Shown here one piece after another: positions 1 through 8,143 of a stretch of DNA of 64,000 nucleotides. Position 1 is the stretch's first letter. Each line of letters starts with the position of its first letter. The notes beneath the pieces are model-generated. The model was not told where the DNA came from. It searched no databases and saw nothing but the letters and a program-made list of their open reading frames with translations. The stretch is from Oscillospiraceae bacterium (GTDB lineage: Bacteria > Bacillota > Clostridia > Oscillospirales > CAG-272), in the NCBI GenBank assembly GCA_015063845.1, contig SVTJ01000003.1, positions 81,519 through 145,518 on the forward strand. The letters run 5' to 3'. Position numbers and translations under genes: made by a program.

Positions 1-99
1 CTGCAAGGCATTTGATGCCATAAACGGCAGAGCAAACAGTATCAGCTGCCGCGCAATATTTCCTTTTGTAAAATCCTTTGATAATCTTTTTGTACTCAC
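1..99 (-). CDS. MATE family efflux transporter, N-terminal fragment
   Basis: This is the first 33 codons of a gene that runs leftward off the window. It starts at GTG (97-99 on the complement), with GGAG (complement of 108-111) eight bases upstream. The peptide has a short basic cytoplasmic head, then the run KGNIARQLILFALPF and an ASNALQ segment. That is the usual opening of Na+- or H+-driven MATE multidrug exporters, where a T/KxGxIxRQL motif leads into helix 1. It is read divergently from the hydrolase gene at 236. The family call rests only on this N-terminal signature, so substrate and full length are unknown. Confidence 0.7.
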   Translation of the reverse strand, partial: MSTKRLSKDFTKGNIARQLILFALPFMASNALQ

Positions 100-235
100 T
101 TTTAATACTCCGTTTCTGATTCACCCAATATTTTAACACAAAATCAAAAAAATGTAAAGAGAGTGAGATTAAACTCTTTACTTTTTTTAAAAACTGTGCT
201 ATAATGTCGCCAACGAGAAGAAAAGGAGCGGGACA

Positions 236-1249
236 ATGAAATACCGTGAGGAAAAGAGCGCGGCGGATATACATAAGCAGGTATATCTCGACGGGATAAA
301 CGCCGTTATCGCGCACAGACAGAGAGATGCAAGAAAAAGCAGAGACGAATACATAAAGGGCGTTTTCGACGCGCAGGAGAAGTACCGTGAGGAGCTTTGC
401 AGAATGCTCGGCTGGCCGCTTGTCGGACAGCCGAGAGAGGGGATCCCCGCCGTTAAGAGTGATTTGCTCTCCGTCGAGGACGGCTATTCGGTTTACCGTA
501 TGAGCTTCGACGTGCTCGACGGCTTGACAATGACGGGATTGCTATTCAAGATAGATACAGACGAGAAAAAGCCGCTCGTGATAATGCAGCACGGCGGACT
601 TGGAACGCCTGAGCTTATGTCGGGAGTTTACGGAAGCACCACCAATCTCAACGATATGCTCCAGAGAACGATAAGGTACGGCGTGCACGCATTTGCCCCA
701 CAGCTCCTTTTGTGGGATGATAAAAAGCAACACCCCGTCGTCTTTGACCGCCGCGCGATAGACGCAAGGCTCAAACGTGTCGGTAGCTCGATAACTGCGC
801 TTGAGATCTACGGAATACAGAGGATACTCGACTATTTCGAGGCGCAGAGCTACGTAAAGAGCTTTGGTATGATAGGACTGTCCTACGGTGGCTTTTATAC
901 CCTCTATACAACCGCCGTTGAGACGCGTATAAAGGCGGCAGTAAGCGCGATATTCTTCAACACGAGAGACGCGTATCCGTGGTCGGATTGGACGTGGACG
1001 TCGTCTGCGTATAAGTTTGATGATGCCGAGATCGCCTGCCTTGTCTATCCCCGTAAGCTGTGCATAAGGATAGCCGATAACGACGAGCTTTTCGACGTAA
1101 AGGGCGGAGAAGCGTCATTCGAGCGACTTCGCGAGCTTTGCAAGAGTGTCGGCACGGATTGGGTGAGCTTTGGCATTTTTGAGGGTAAGCACGAATATCC
1201 CCATGACGACGAGAGCATAGTCAGCCTCGTAGAAGAGATATCCAAATGA
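236..1249 (+). CDS. alpha/beta hydrolase family protein
   Basis: A 337-residue cytoplasmic protein with no signal peptide, starting at ATG after AAGGAG. It has an alpha/beta-hydrolase core. QHGG near residue 118 looks like the oxyanion-hole strand, the nucleophile elbow is G-L-S-Y-G-G with Ser216, the acid is probably Asp283 or Asp287 in the segment DNDELFD, and the base is His319 in GKHEY. The first 80 residues are a helical extension, as in the large acetyl-xylan-esterase or dienelactone-hydrolase-like groups of Clostridia. The substrate cannot be told from sequence. The stop overlaps the start of the next gene by four bases (ATGA), so the two are translationally coupled. A TATAAT at 200-205 is a plausible -10 box, but the -35 is weak. 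Confidence 0.75.
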   Translation: MKYREEKSAADIHKQVYLDGINAVIAHRQRDARKSRDEYIKGVFDAQEKYREELCRMLGWPLVGQPREGIPAVKSDLLSVEDGYSVYRMSFDVLDGLTMTGLLFKIDTDEKKPLVIMQHGGLGTPELMSGVYGSTTNLNDMLQRTIRYGVHAFAPQLLLWDDKKQHPVVFDRRAIDARLKRVGSSITALEIYGIQRILDYFEAQSYVKSFGMIGLSYGGFYTLYTTAVETRIKAAVSAIFFNTRDAYPWSDWTWTSSAYKFDDAEIACLVYPRKLCIRIADNDELFDVKGGEASFERLRELCKSVGTDWVSFGIFEGKHEYPHDDESIVSLVEEISK

Positions 1250-1803
1250 TTTATTACACGATAATCAGAAGCGACAGACAGACGCTTGCCTTGCAGATAA
1301 AGGATGGCGAGGTCATAGTCCGCGCGCCGAGAAAAACAAAGGATAATCATATAAAGCAGTTCGTGCTTGAGCATTATGACTGGATAGAGGAGCAGCTTTG
1401 CCGATATAAAAAAAGAGAGGCCGCGCTTGACGCGATCCCCAAGCTTTCTGAGGCAGAGACAGCCGCACTCAAAAAAAGGGCAAAGGAAGTCTTTGCCGAG
1501 AGGACGGAATGCTTTGCGAGAGTGCTCGGAGTTGAATACGGAAGGATAAGTATACGGTGTCAGAGAACACGCTGGGGGAGCTGTACCGCAAAGGGGGACC
1601 TTAGCTTTAATGCCGCGCTTATGCTCGCGCCGCCAGAGGTACTCGACAGCGTGGTAGCGCACGAGCTGTGCCACCGCAAATATATGAACCATTCAGAGGC
1701 GTTTTATGCTGAGCTTGAAAGGGTTATGCCCGAATACCGTAAGTGCAGAAAATGGCTGCGTGAAAACGGAGATGTTCTTCTCAGAAAAATTGGAAACGTA
1801 TAA
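1246..1803 (+). CDS. YgjP-like zinc metallopeptidase (M48/DUF45 type)
   Basis: A 185-residue protein of the YgjP/DUF45 family. The zinc site is visible as HELCH (His139, Glu140, His143) followed six residues later by His149 in the NHS segment, giving the H-E-x-x-H-x5-H pattern of the family. An RTRWGSC motif near residue 110 is also diagnostic. These small soluble peptidases are widespread and few have known substrates; YgjP itself has been only partly characterised. It is coupled by a 4-base overlap to the hydrolase upstream and is followed directly by an intrinsic terminator, so the pair forms a two-gene operon. Confidence 0.85.
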   Translation: MIYYTIIRSDRQTLALQIKDGEVIVRAPRKTKDNHIKQFVLEHYDWIEEQLCRYKKREAALDAIPKLSEAETAALKKRAKEVFAERTECFARVLGVEYGRISIRCQRTRWGSCTAKGDLSFNAALMLAPPEVLDSVVAHELCHRKYMNHSEAFYAELERVMPEYRKCRKWLRENGDVLLRKIGNV

Positions 1804-1805
1804 AT

Positions 1806-1836
1806 AAAAAAGGCGGATAGCTCCGCCTTTTTTTTT
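1806..1836 (+). terminator. intrinsic terminator after the YgjP-like gene
   Basis: A 12-bp stem (1806-1817 with 1822-1833, AAAAAAGGCGGA pairing with its complement), a 4-base loop and a long T run. It ends the hydrolase/metallopeptidase operon. Confidence 0.9.
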
Positions 1837-1899
1837 GCATAAAACGGTATTTTAGGGAAATACTTATCTTGTTACTATATACCGTGAAAGGAGATAAAA

Positions 1900-2334
1900 A
1901 TGGTAGAAAAGGATACTATAAGATTACTCCGCGAATGTGATGCGGGGGTGAAGATGGGAATTTCATCAATAGATGATGTCATTGCTTCGGTAAGCTCCGA
2001 GGAGCTCAAGACCTTGCTGATCAATTGCCGTTCCGAGCATGCAAAGCTTGAGTGTGAGCTTGACGAGCTTTTGAAGGATTATCATGACGAGGGAAAAGAC
2101 CCCAATCTGATGGCGAAGGGAATGTCCTGGGTGAAGACAAACGTTATGCTTGCGATGGACGGCTCTGATGCCACAATAGCCGACCTTATGACGGACGGAT
2201 GTGATATGGGTGTCAAATCACTCTCGAAATATCTTAACCAATATGCCGCGGCAGACGAGGTGTCGAAGGATATCGCAAAACGCCTTATCAAGATAGAGGC
2301 AGACCTTGCTGTAAATATGAGAGGCTTTTTGTAA
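1900..2334 (+). CDS. conserved hypothetical helical protein, ferritin-like fold suspected
   Basis: A 144-residue soluble, acidic, wholly helical protein with no recognisable catalytic motif. The start at ATG follows an ideal AAGGAGAT. The pattern of four amphipathic segments, with Glu and His spaced on them (SEHAKLECE, then a methionine-rich middle and a C-terminal helix ending RGFL), resembles small DUF2383/DUF892-type ferritin-like proteins of Clostridia. I cannot show a complete di-iron site, so this is suggestive only. It stands alone between a terminator and the rnpB promoter. Confidence 0.6.
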   Translation: MVEKDTIRLLRECDAGVKMGISSIDDVIASVSSEELKTLLINCRSEHAKLECELDELLKDYHDEGKDPNLMAKGMSWVKTNVMLAMDGSDATIADLMTDGCDMGVKSLSKYLNQYAAADEVSKDIAKRLIKIEADLAVNMRGFL

Positions 2335-2348
2335 TATATTCTTCTCGC

Positions 2349-2377
2349 TTGACAAAAAAATCCATTTGTGATATAAT
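2349..2377 (+). promoter_or_regulatory. consensus sigma-A promoter of rnpB
   Basis: TTGACA at 2349-2354 and TATAAT at 2372-2377 with exactly 17 bases between them. The predicted transcript start falls at the beginning of the RNase P RNA. Confidence 0.9.
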
Positions 2378-2384
2378 CAATCGG

Positions 2385-2736
2385 TAAGCTTGCTAAACGG
2401 TCGCGCGGTATGGTGCCGAAAGGTATTACCGTGAGGAAAGTCCGGGCTTCACAGGGCAGGGTAGCTGATAACGTCAGCCGGAGGTAACTCCCGGGAAAGT
2501 GCAACAGAAATAAACCGCCGATGCTTGTCGGTAAGGATGGAAAGGCGAGGTAAGAGCTCACCCACTCCTACGGTAACGTAGGTTTGCTGTAAACCCTATC
2601 CGAAGCAACACCGTATTTGGATCGTTTGCCCGACGTATATCCAAGGGTGGCACGGGGATATCCCCGAAGCTTATCGGCGACGGTAAGCGAAGATTGATGA
2701 CCGTTCACGACAGAACCCGGCTTATCGGCGGGCTTA
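2385..2736 (+). ncRNA. rnpB: RNase P RNA (class A)
   Basis: The catalytic RNA that removes tRNA 5' leaders. The universally conserved blocks are present in order: GAGGAAAGTCCGGGCT near 2432, AGTGCAACAGAAA near 2497, GGTAAGGATGGAAAGGCG near 2531 with AAGAGCTCACC after it, and GACAGAACCCGG near 2710. The closing helix P1 forms between TAAGCTTGC at 2385 and GCGGGCTTA ending at 2736 (nine pairs, two of them G-U), which fixes both ends. The block order and GCTTATCGG near the 3' end look like class A (ancestral) architecture rather than the Bacillus B type. It has its own promoter and terminator. Confidence 0.95.
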
Positions 2737-2737
2737 T

Positions 2738-2776
2738 AAAAAAGTGAGATGTCTTTTCTGACATCTCACTTTTTTT
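2738..2776. terminator. bidirectional terminator of rnpB and the convergent small gene
   Basis: A 13-bp perfect stem (AAAGTGAGATGTC at 2741-2753 with its complement at 2760-2772), A-rich on the left and T-rich on the right, so it can stop transcription from both sides. Its right arm overlaps the last codons of the minus-strand gene ending at 2766. Confidence 0.85.
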
Positions 2777-3002
2777 GTTCTCTCATAGCAATATCCAACG
2801 CGAAGCTGCCAATAAAAACTGTGGCAAGACTCATTGCTGTATGCTCGAGCATAAATAAGAGCGTGCTTGACGGTATGTAATTAAATGCTTCAATGCGTGT
2901 ATAGAGTAAAACGAATACCGAGTGACAAAGAACAGCGTATAGCCCAAATATAAGCATTAACGCTGACGGACGAGAATGTGGCAAAGAGGTGATTTTATTC
3001 AT
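2766..3002 (-). CDS. small membrane protein, unknown
   Basis: A 78-residue protein. The start is taken at the ATG at 3002, which follows GGAG with AATACAAAATA spacing; the longer reading frame upstream has no ribosome site. Two hydrophobic stretches (about residues 13-35 and 45-68) predict two membrane helices, and the C-terminus is short and charged. No family is recognised. It converges on rnpB and shares its terminator, so transcription of one could affect the other. Confidence 0.55.
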   Translation of the reverse strand: MNKITSLPHSRPSALMLIFGLYAVLCHSVFVLLYTRIEAFNYIPSSTLLFMLEHTAMSLATVFIGSFALDIAMREQKK

Positions 3003-3329
3003 TATTTTGTATTCTCCTTTTTTACTTGGTAAAATGTGACAATTCAAGAAAACAAGCTCACGGCAATGCCGATATCACGTATTTATTATACTTTATGAGC
3101 AATAATTTTACAACGCACAATTATTGGAAATTGAAAATGCGACAAAATAATGTTTAAATTAATTAATAAATAAAAACTATAAATGCATAATATTCATATG
3201 TCTTGTCGCATTTTGTAGATATAAGCGTCAAAACTGTACATACATATGTTTGCATGCATATTTATGCACGATATACAATTAATGCGTTGTGTTATAATGC
3301 TTTTGCAATCCAAGAAAGGACGATGAATT
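3003..3329. other. AT-rich intergenic region between divergent small genes
   Basis: It holds the ribosome site of the minus-strand gene (around 3014-3020) at the left and a TATAAT at 3293-3298 for the plus-strand gene at the right. The middle is very AT-rich, with runs such as TAATTAATAAATAAA and repeated CATA/TATG tetramers near 3195-3270. I see no reading frame or strong hairpin. Confidence 0.5.
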
Positions 3330-3605
3330 ATGACAAAATCATTTGAAGATCGTACTTGTGTCAAAATGAATGTTTTGAATGAAAAACGCATAGAGCAAGT
3401 ACAGTACAAGCTTTATTTCTGTGAAACGGAGGGTAGTGGATTTTACATATTCTACGTGAACGACAAATGTAACGTATCGGCTGAGACCGTGTTTGCTTCA
3501 AAAGAAGAGACAGAGAGATTGTTTGATATGATATGCGAAGGAAGAGTATCCTGTGAACACCTTGCGGATGTTATATCGGATTACAAACACTCACTCATTT
3601 GTTAA
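3330..3605 (+). CDS. small conserved hypothetical protein
   Basis: A 91-residue soluble protein. AAAGGA lies ten bases before the ATG, and a TATAAT box lies about 32 bases upstream. The pattern is beta strands first (KYLYFC-like segment, FYIFYV) followed by an amphipathic helix with ETERLFDMICEG, then a C-terminal helix. This resembles the small DUF6514-like proteins common in Clostridia, but that is memory of a pattern and not a proven match. It has no membrane segment. The function is unknown. Confidence 0.6.
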   Translation: MTKSFEDRTCVKMNVLNEKRIEQVQYKLYFCETEGSGFYIFYVNDKCNVSAETVFASKEETERLFDMICEGRVSCEHLADVISDYKHSLIC

Positions 3606-3697
3606 ATTTTTGTAAGCTATTTACATTCGTATAAAAATATGGTAAAATAAGCAAGGAGATATCCAAAATACGTGGTTGCAACAGAAAGGACTGCCTT

Positions 3698-3745
3698 ATG
3701 GCAGTATTATTCGAAGATGAAATGTCCCGCTTGCTCTTGCCCTGA
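3698..3745 (+). other. possible 15-codon upstream ORF overlapping nrdR
   Basis: AGAAAGGA at 3683-3690 is followed by ATG at 3698, opening a short frame (MAVLFEDEMSRLLLP, stop TGA at 3743-3745). It covers the nrdR start codon at 3717 in another frame. It could be a leader that controls nrdR translation, or simply chance. See the findings. Confidence 0.35.
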
Positions 3746-4160
3746 CAGTAAAGTTATTGATTCCCGCCCTGTGGAGGACGGAAACAGCATTCGCCGTCGT
3801 CGCGAATGTCTTGAGTGCCAGAAGCGTTTTACCACATTTGAAATAATCGAAACGGTGCAGATATTCGTTACTAAAAAGAATGGAAGCAAGGAGCTTTTTG
3901 ATAGAAATAAGCTTCTTACGGGTCTGCTCAAGGCGTGTCAAAAGAGACCTGTCAATGCCGAGGAGATAGTTAACGAGATAGAGAGCGAATTGCAAAATTC
4001 GCTGTCTAACGAAATAACGACGGTCGAGATCGGCGAGATGGTCATGAACAAGCTAAAGCAGAGAGATGAGGTCGCGTACGTGCGCTTCGCATCTGTCTAT
4101 CGCGAGTTTAAGGACATCGAGACATTCCTTGCGGCTCTTAAGCAGCTTCAAAAGAGCTGA
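3717..4160 (+). CDS. nrdR: transcriptional repressor NrdR
   Basis: A 147-residue ATP/dATP-sensing repressor of ribonucleotide reductase genes. The N-terminal zinc ribbon uses Cys3, Cys6, Cys31 and Cys34 with the family's DSR and RRRREC motifs. The ATP-cone spans about residues 48-138 and contains the VTKKNGSKE and EVAYVRFASVYREF signatures. NrdR proteins almost always begin MKCPxC or MRCPxC, so the ATG at 3717 is preferred over the in-frame GTG at 3672, although the latter follows AAGGAG at 13 bases. The ribosome site for 3717 itself is poor. No reductase gene is in the window, so its targets lie elsewhere. Confidence 0.92.
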   Translation: MKCPACSCPDSKVIDSRPVEDGNSIRRRRECLECQKRFTTFEIIETVQIFVTKKNGSKELFDRNKLLTGLLKACQKRPVNAEEIVNEIESELQNSLSNEITTVEIGEMVMNKLKQRDEVAYVRFASVYREFKDIETFLAALKQLQKS

Positions 4161-4180
4161 ACGCTACATTTAATTTAATA

Positions 4181-4215
4181 AAAAGGACCTCAAGAGCTCT
4201 TGAGGTCCTTTTTAT
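4181..4215 (+). terminator. intrinsic terminator after nrdR
   Basis: A nearly perfect palindrome, AAAAGGACCTCAAGAG paired with CTCTTGAGGTCCTTTT, ending in a T run. Confidence 0.92.
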
Positions 4216-4321
4216 ATGACAAGATACACGTTGTAATGCGTAAAATACGACAAGCAACGATGTTTTTAGCACTGTTCACGGATAATTAACAAAAAACTTT
4301 TAAAAAACTTTTGAAAAGTAC

Positions 4322-4350
4322 TTGACAAAGAGAGTTAAAAGTGTTAAATT
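4322..4350 (+). promoter_or_regulatory. promoter of the hrcA heat-shock operon
   Basis: TTGACA at 4322-4327, then TAAATT at 4345-4350 with a 17-base spacer. Transcription would start about ten bases before the CIRCE operator. Confidence 0.75.
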
Positions 4351-4360
4351 ATATACGTGG

Positions 4361-4387
4361 TTAGCACTTAAAAGCTAAGAGTGCTAA
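4361..4387 (+). promoter_or_regulatory. CIRCE operator (HrcA binding site)
   Basis: TTAGCACTT, nine bases, GAGTGCTAA. It matches the CIRCE consensus TTAGCACTC-N9-GAGTGCTAA with a single change at the ninth base of the left arm. It lies between the promoter and hrcA, so HrcA represses its own operon and derepression follows heat or unfolded-protein load on GroEL. Confidence 0.95.
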
Positions 4388-4448
4388 AAACGGTATGAAG
4401 CATTGGTTCAAATGCTCCATATGTCAAAACGCAGAAGAGGAGGACACC

Positions 4449-5540
4449 ATGGCAAACGAAAATCCCGTTTTGAGTGAACGAAAAAAGCAGATACTTAAAG
4501 CGATAGTCGAAGCTCATATAGAGGGCGGAGAGCCTGTTGGATCAAAATATATCCTGCAAAATACGCTTATGTCCTGCTCGTCGGCGACCATAAGAAACGA
4601 GATGGCGGAGCTCGAGCAGATGGGATATCTTGTTCAGCCTCACACTTCGGCGGGTAGAGTGCCAAGTGAGGCGGGATACAGATTTTACGTTGACGCGCTT
4701 GTGGAGCAGTACGCGAGAACGACACACGACGTAGTCAAGATAAATCAACTTCTCAAGGCAAAGATGACGGAGATAGACCAGATACTCGATACGGCATCGC
4801 GTCTGGCGTCTACGATGACAAATTATACGGGTATCGCTATAAAGCCCAAAGCAAGCTCGGTAACTATGTCGCGCTTCGAGATCATATCTATTGATAGAAA
4901 ACAATTCGCAATGGTTATGATAACGTCGGGCGGAACGGTGAAAACTAAGAAGGTACACACCGATATGCCTATTCCCGATGACGCACTTCCAAAGCTCTCG
5001 GAGCTTATAAACGTGCTTCTTTGCGGCATTGGCGCGGATATGATAACTCTCCCGATAATTATGGAAATGGAAAATGAAATGGGAGACGCAGCATTCCTTG
5101 TTAATCCCGCTGTCAAATGCGTTTATGAGGTGATGAGCGAGATAGACGGAGGACAGCTCAAGTTCTCGGGTCTTAATCATCTTCTCAAATATCCGGAATA
5201 TTCGGATACACAACAGCTTGGTCAGCTGCTCGGCACGCTTGAGGATCAGGATGAGATACTCGACCTTGTATCTAGTGCTGAGAGCGACGAAATAAACGTA
5301 CTCATTGGCTCGGAGAGCCCTGTAAAAGTAATGAACAACTCAGCTCTTGTGTTCAAGCCGATAAAAAAGAACGGCAGAACGGTGGGAGTTATAGGCGTTC
5401 TCGGACCGAGACGAATGAACTACCGACAGGTGCTTAAAACTATCGATGAGATAGGCGGCAGCATATCGGTGATGTTCGACGAGGAAAAACAATTGAGTGA
5501 CGGAAGTAACAGAAAGGCGGATGATGATGGAAGACAATAA
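4449..5540 (+). CDS. hrcA: heat-inducible transcription repressor HrcA
   Basis: A 363-residue CIRCE-binding repressor. The start is the ATG at 4449 directly after GAGGAGGACACC; the upstream extension lies in the leader. Residues 1-75 form the winged-helix domain (VLSERKKQIL, then EPVGSKY and SSATIRNEMAELEQMGYL with TSAGRVPSEAGYRFYVD), the most conserved part of the family. A GAF-like central domain with an inserted dimerisation segment follows, ending with LGPRRMNYRQV. The CIRCE site lies 60 bases upstream. The gene ends 17 bases inside the start of grpE, consistent with coupled translation. Order hrcA-grpE-dnaK-dnaJ is classical for Firmicutes. Confidence 0.97.
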   Translation: MANENPVLSERKKQILKAIVEAHIEGGEPVGSKYILQNTLMSCSSATIRNEMAELEQMGYLVQPHTSAGRVPSEAGYRFYVDALVEQYARTTHDVVKINQLLKAKMTEIDQILDTASRLASTMTNYTGIAIKPKASSVTMSRFEIISIDRKQFAMVMITSGGTVKTKKVHTDMPIPDDALPKLSELINVLLCGIGADMITLPIIMEMENEMGDAAFLVNPAVKCVYEVMSEIDGGQLKFSGLNHLLKYPEYSDTQQLGQLLGTLEDQDEILDLVSSAESDEINVLIGSESPVKVMNNSALVFKPIKKNGRTVGVIGVLGPRRMNYRQVLKTIDEIGGSISVMFDEEKQLSDGSNRKADDDGRQ

Positions 5541-6114
5541 GGAAATGAATATTCCCCAGACCGAGGAAGTCGCAAAAGAAACCGAAACGGCATGCGAAAA
5601 CGGCACGGCTGAGCAGGTGTGTGAGGAAAAGAAGTCAAAGGTAGACAAGAAAAAGCTTAAGAAAGCCGAGGAGGAGATAGCGGCTCTTAATGAGAAGCTT
5701 TCCGAGGCGGAAGATAAGTACATGAGACTTTACGCGGAATACGATAATTTCCGTAAGCGCTCACAAAAGGAGAAAGAGGGAACGTACACAGATGCATACG
5801 TAGATGCTCTGACACAGATACTTCCCATTCTCGACAATCTTGAGCGCGCAGCCGCATACGGCGGAGAGGATAAAGAACATCCTCTTGCAAAAGGTCTTGA
5901 GCTTACTCTAAAGAGCTTTGCGGAGACACTTGAAAAAATGGGCGTTTGCGAGATCCCCGCTCTTGGAGAGAAGTTCGACCCCAACGTCCACAACGCGGTA
6001 ATGCACGTTGACGACGAGGCGTTTGGAGAAAGCGAAGTCGTCGAGGTCTTTATGAAGGGATACGCAAAGGGCGATAAGGTCCTTCGCTATTCAATGGTCA
6101 AGGTGGCAAATTAA
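5524..6114 (+). CDS. grpE: nucleotide exchange factor GrpE
   Basis: Co-chaperone that releases ADP from DnaK. It is about 196 residues long, with an acidic disordered head, a long coiled coil (about residues 50-100, starting near KKLKKAEEEIAALNEKL) and a C-terminal beta domain carrying the family signature FDPNVHNAVMHV...YAKGDKVLRYSMVKV. Three ATG codons in a row occur at 5521, 5524 and 5527 behind AGAAAGG; 5524 or 5527 gives the best spacing, and a still earlier in-frame start at 5497 lacks a ribosome site. The gene overlaps the end of hrcA. A weak inverted repeat (GACCG ... CGGTC) follows at about 6120. Confidence 0.95.
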   Translation: MMEDNKEMNIPQTEEVAKETETACENGTAEQVCEEKKSKVDKKKLKKAEEEIAALNEKLSEAEDKYMRLYAEYDNFRKRSQKEKEGTYTDAYVDALTQILPILDNLERAAAYGGEDKEHPLAKGLELTLKSFAETLEKMGVCEIPALGEKFDPNVHNAVMHVDDEAFGESEVVEVFMKGYAKGDKVLRYSMVKVAN

Positions 6115-6197
6115 ACACGGACCGTCCGAGACGGCGGTCAAAACAAATCAAGAAAACAATAAAAATAAAAAAATAAACCCATAAGGAGGAAAAGAAA

Positions 6198-8030
6198 ATG
6201 GGAAAGATCATCGGTATAGATTTAGGTACAACAAACTCTTGCGTAGCGGTATTTGAGGGCAACGAGCCTATCGTTATTCCCAATCCCGAAGGAGCAAGAA
6301 CGACACCCTCTGTTATAGCGTTTACAAAGACGGGAGAAAGAATAGTAGGTCAGGTCGCAAAGCGTCAGGCTATTACAAACCCCGAAAGAACTATCATCTC
6401 TATCAAGCGTGAGATGGGTTCGGCATACAAGAAGGATATAGACGGCAAGGCGTACACACCTCAGGAGTTTTCCGCAATGGTGCTCCAGAAGCTTAAGGCA
6501 GACGCTGAGGCTTACCTCGGTTCTTCCGTAACTCAGGCTGTTATCACAGTTCCCGCATACTTTACAGACGCTCAGCGTCAGGCAACTAAGGACGCAGGAA
6601 AGATCGCAGGTCTCGAGGTGCTTCGTATAATCAACGAGCCTACTGCTGCAGCTCTTGCATACGGTATGGATAAGGAAACAGACCAGAAGATACTCGTATT
6701 TGACCTTGGCGGCGGTACGTTCGACGTATCCGTTCTCGAGATCTCCGACGGCGTATTTGAGGTTCTTGCAACCAAGGGTAACAACCGTCTCGGCGGTGAT
6801 GACTTCGACCAGAGAATTATCGACTGGATGGTAGAGAAGTTCAAGGCAGAGAACGGTGTTGACCTTCGCAACGATAAGATGGTTATGCAGAGACTTAAGG
6901 AAGCTGCCGAGAAGGCAAAGATCGAGCTCTCGGGTATGACGAGCACGAACATCAACCTGCCCTTTATCACAGCAACAGCTGCAGGACCTCTCCACTTCGA
7001 TGCAACTCTCACAAGAGCTGAGTTTGACAGGATCACAGCAGACCTCGTTGAGGCTACAATGACACCTACAAAGCAGGCTCTCGCTGATGCAGGCGTTTCC
7101 GTATCCGAGATAGATAAGATACTTCTTGTAGGCGGTTCTACAAGAATCCCCGCAGTTCAGGATGCTGTTAAGAAGTACCTTGGCAAGGAGCCCTTCAAGG
7201 GCATCAACCCCGACGAGTGCGTTGCTATCGGTGCAGCTATACAGGGCGGTGTTCTCGGCGGTGACGTTAAGGACCTTCTCCTTCTCGACGTTACACCTCT
7301 GTCTCTCGGTATTGAGACACTCGGCGGTGTATTCAACAAGATAATCGAAAGAAACACCACTATCCCCGTAAAGAAGAGCCAGGTATACTCCACAGCGGCT
7401 GACGGACAGACCTCTGTTCAGATCCACGTTCTTCAGGGTGAGCGTGAGATGGCAAGATACAACACGACTCTCGGTGAGTTTATTCTTGACGGTATTCCCG
7501 CAGCTCCCCGCGGAGTTCCTCAGATCGAGGTAACCTTTGATATCGACGCTAACGGTATAGTTAACGTAAGCGCAAAGGATCTCGGCACAGGCAAGGAGCA
7601 GCACGTAACCATCCAGTCCTCTACAAATATGTCCAAGGAAGACATAGAGAAGGCTGTTAAGGACGCTGAAAAGTTCGCAGAAGAGGATAGAAAGGCTAAG
7701 GAAGCAGTTGATACAAAGAACCACGCTGACAGCCTTATATTCCAGTCCAACAAGACTCTTGATGAAATAGGCGACAAGCTTCCCGAAAGCGACAAGGCAG
7801 ACGTTAAGGCTGCGCTTGAAAAGCTCAAGGAAACCGTTAAGACAGACAACACCGAGGCTATCAAGGCTGACACTGAGGCTCTTGAAAAGGCATTCTACGC
7901 ACTCTCTGAGAAGCTCTATAAGCAGTCTGGTGCTCAGGGCGCAGATGCTGGTATGGGTGGCGACGCAGGCGCAAACGGCGGCGACGGCACGTATTACAAC
8001 GCTGACTACGAGGATAAGACTAACGAATAA
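6198..8030 (+). CDS. dnaK: chaperone DnaK (Hsp70)
   Basis: A 610-residue Hsp70. The nucleotide-binding domain opens with [12 protein letters not shown] and has the phosphate-2 loop [11 protein letters not shown] and the adenosine motif [11 protein letters not shown]. The short linker [11 protein letters not shown] leads to the beta-sandwich substrate domain and a shortened helical lid. Gram-positive DnaK typically lacks the stretch of about 24 residues found in the ATPase domain of Gram-negative homologues, consistent with the length here. The C-terminal tail is glycine-rich and ends [20 protein letters not shown] precedes the ATG. Codon use is markedly more biased towards preferred codons than in neighbours, as expected for high expression. 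Confidence 0.98.
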   Translation: MGKIIGIDLGTTNSCVAVFEGNEPIVIPNPEGARTTPSVIAFTKTGERIVGQVAKRQAITNPERTIISIKREMGSAYKKDIDGKAYTPQEFSAMVLQKLKADAEAYLGSSVTQAVITVPAYFTDAQRQATKDAGKIAGLEVLRIINEPTAAALAYGMDKETDQKILVFDLGGGTFDVSVLEISDGVFEVLATKGNNRLGGDDFDQRIIDWMVEKFKAENGVDLRNDKMVMQRLKEAAEKAKIELSGMTSTNINLPFITATAAGPLHFDATLTRAEFDRITADLVEATMTPTKQALADAGVSVSEIDKILLVGGSTRIPAVQDAVKKYLGKEPFKGINPDECVAIGAAIQGGVLGGDVKDLLLLDVTPLSLGIETLGGVFNKIIERNTTIPVKKSQVYSTAADGQTSVQIHVLQGEREMARYNTTLGEFILDGIPAAPRGVPQIEVTFDIDANGIVNVSAKDLGTGKEQHVTIQSSTNMSKEDIEKAVKDAEKFAEEDRKAKEAVDTKNHADSLIFQSNKTLDEIGDKLPESDKADVKAALEKLKETVKTDNTEAIKADTEALEKAFYALSEKLYKQSGAQGADAGMGGDAGANGGDGTYYNADYEDKTNE

Positions 8031-8076
8031 TAAGGTTAGAGCGAAAACTCTATCGTAGAATTATTTGAGAACTTTT

Positions 8077-8104
8077 GCGGAAAGGTAGAATTCTATCTTT
8101 CCGC
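8077..8104 (+). other. inverted repeat between dnaK and dnaJ
   Basis: A 28-base near-perfect palindrome, GCGGAAAGGTAGAA followed by its complement with one G-T mismatch. There is no T run after it, so it is not a classic terminator. It may be a partial terminator or an mRNA-stabilising or processing hairpin that sets the DnaK:DnaJ ratio. Confidence 0.7.
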
Positions 8105-8143
8105 TAAAGTCGTATTTATATGGATAGAAATTACGGAGTAATT

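Noticed and set aside
2335..2400. Possible tmRNA or 6S RNA instead of RNase P RNA
   Set aside because: The conserved blocks and the closing P1 helix are those of RNase P RNA. No tag reading frame or 6S-type bubble is present.
6222..7724. A 500-residue open frame on the minus strand inside dnaK
   Set aside because: It is a shadow of dnaK caused by its strong codon bias. The product is rich in Cys, Leu and Ser, has no ribosome site and no family look.
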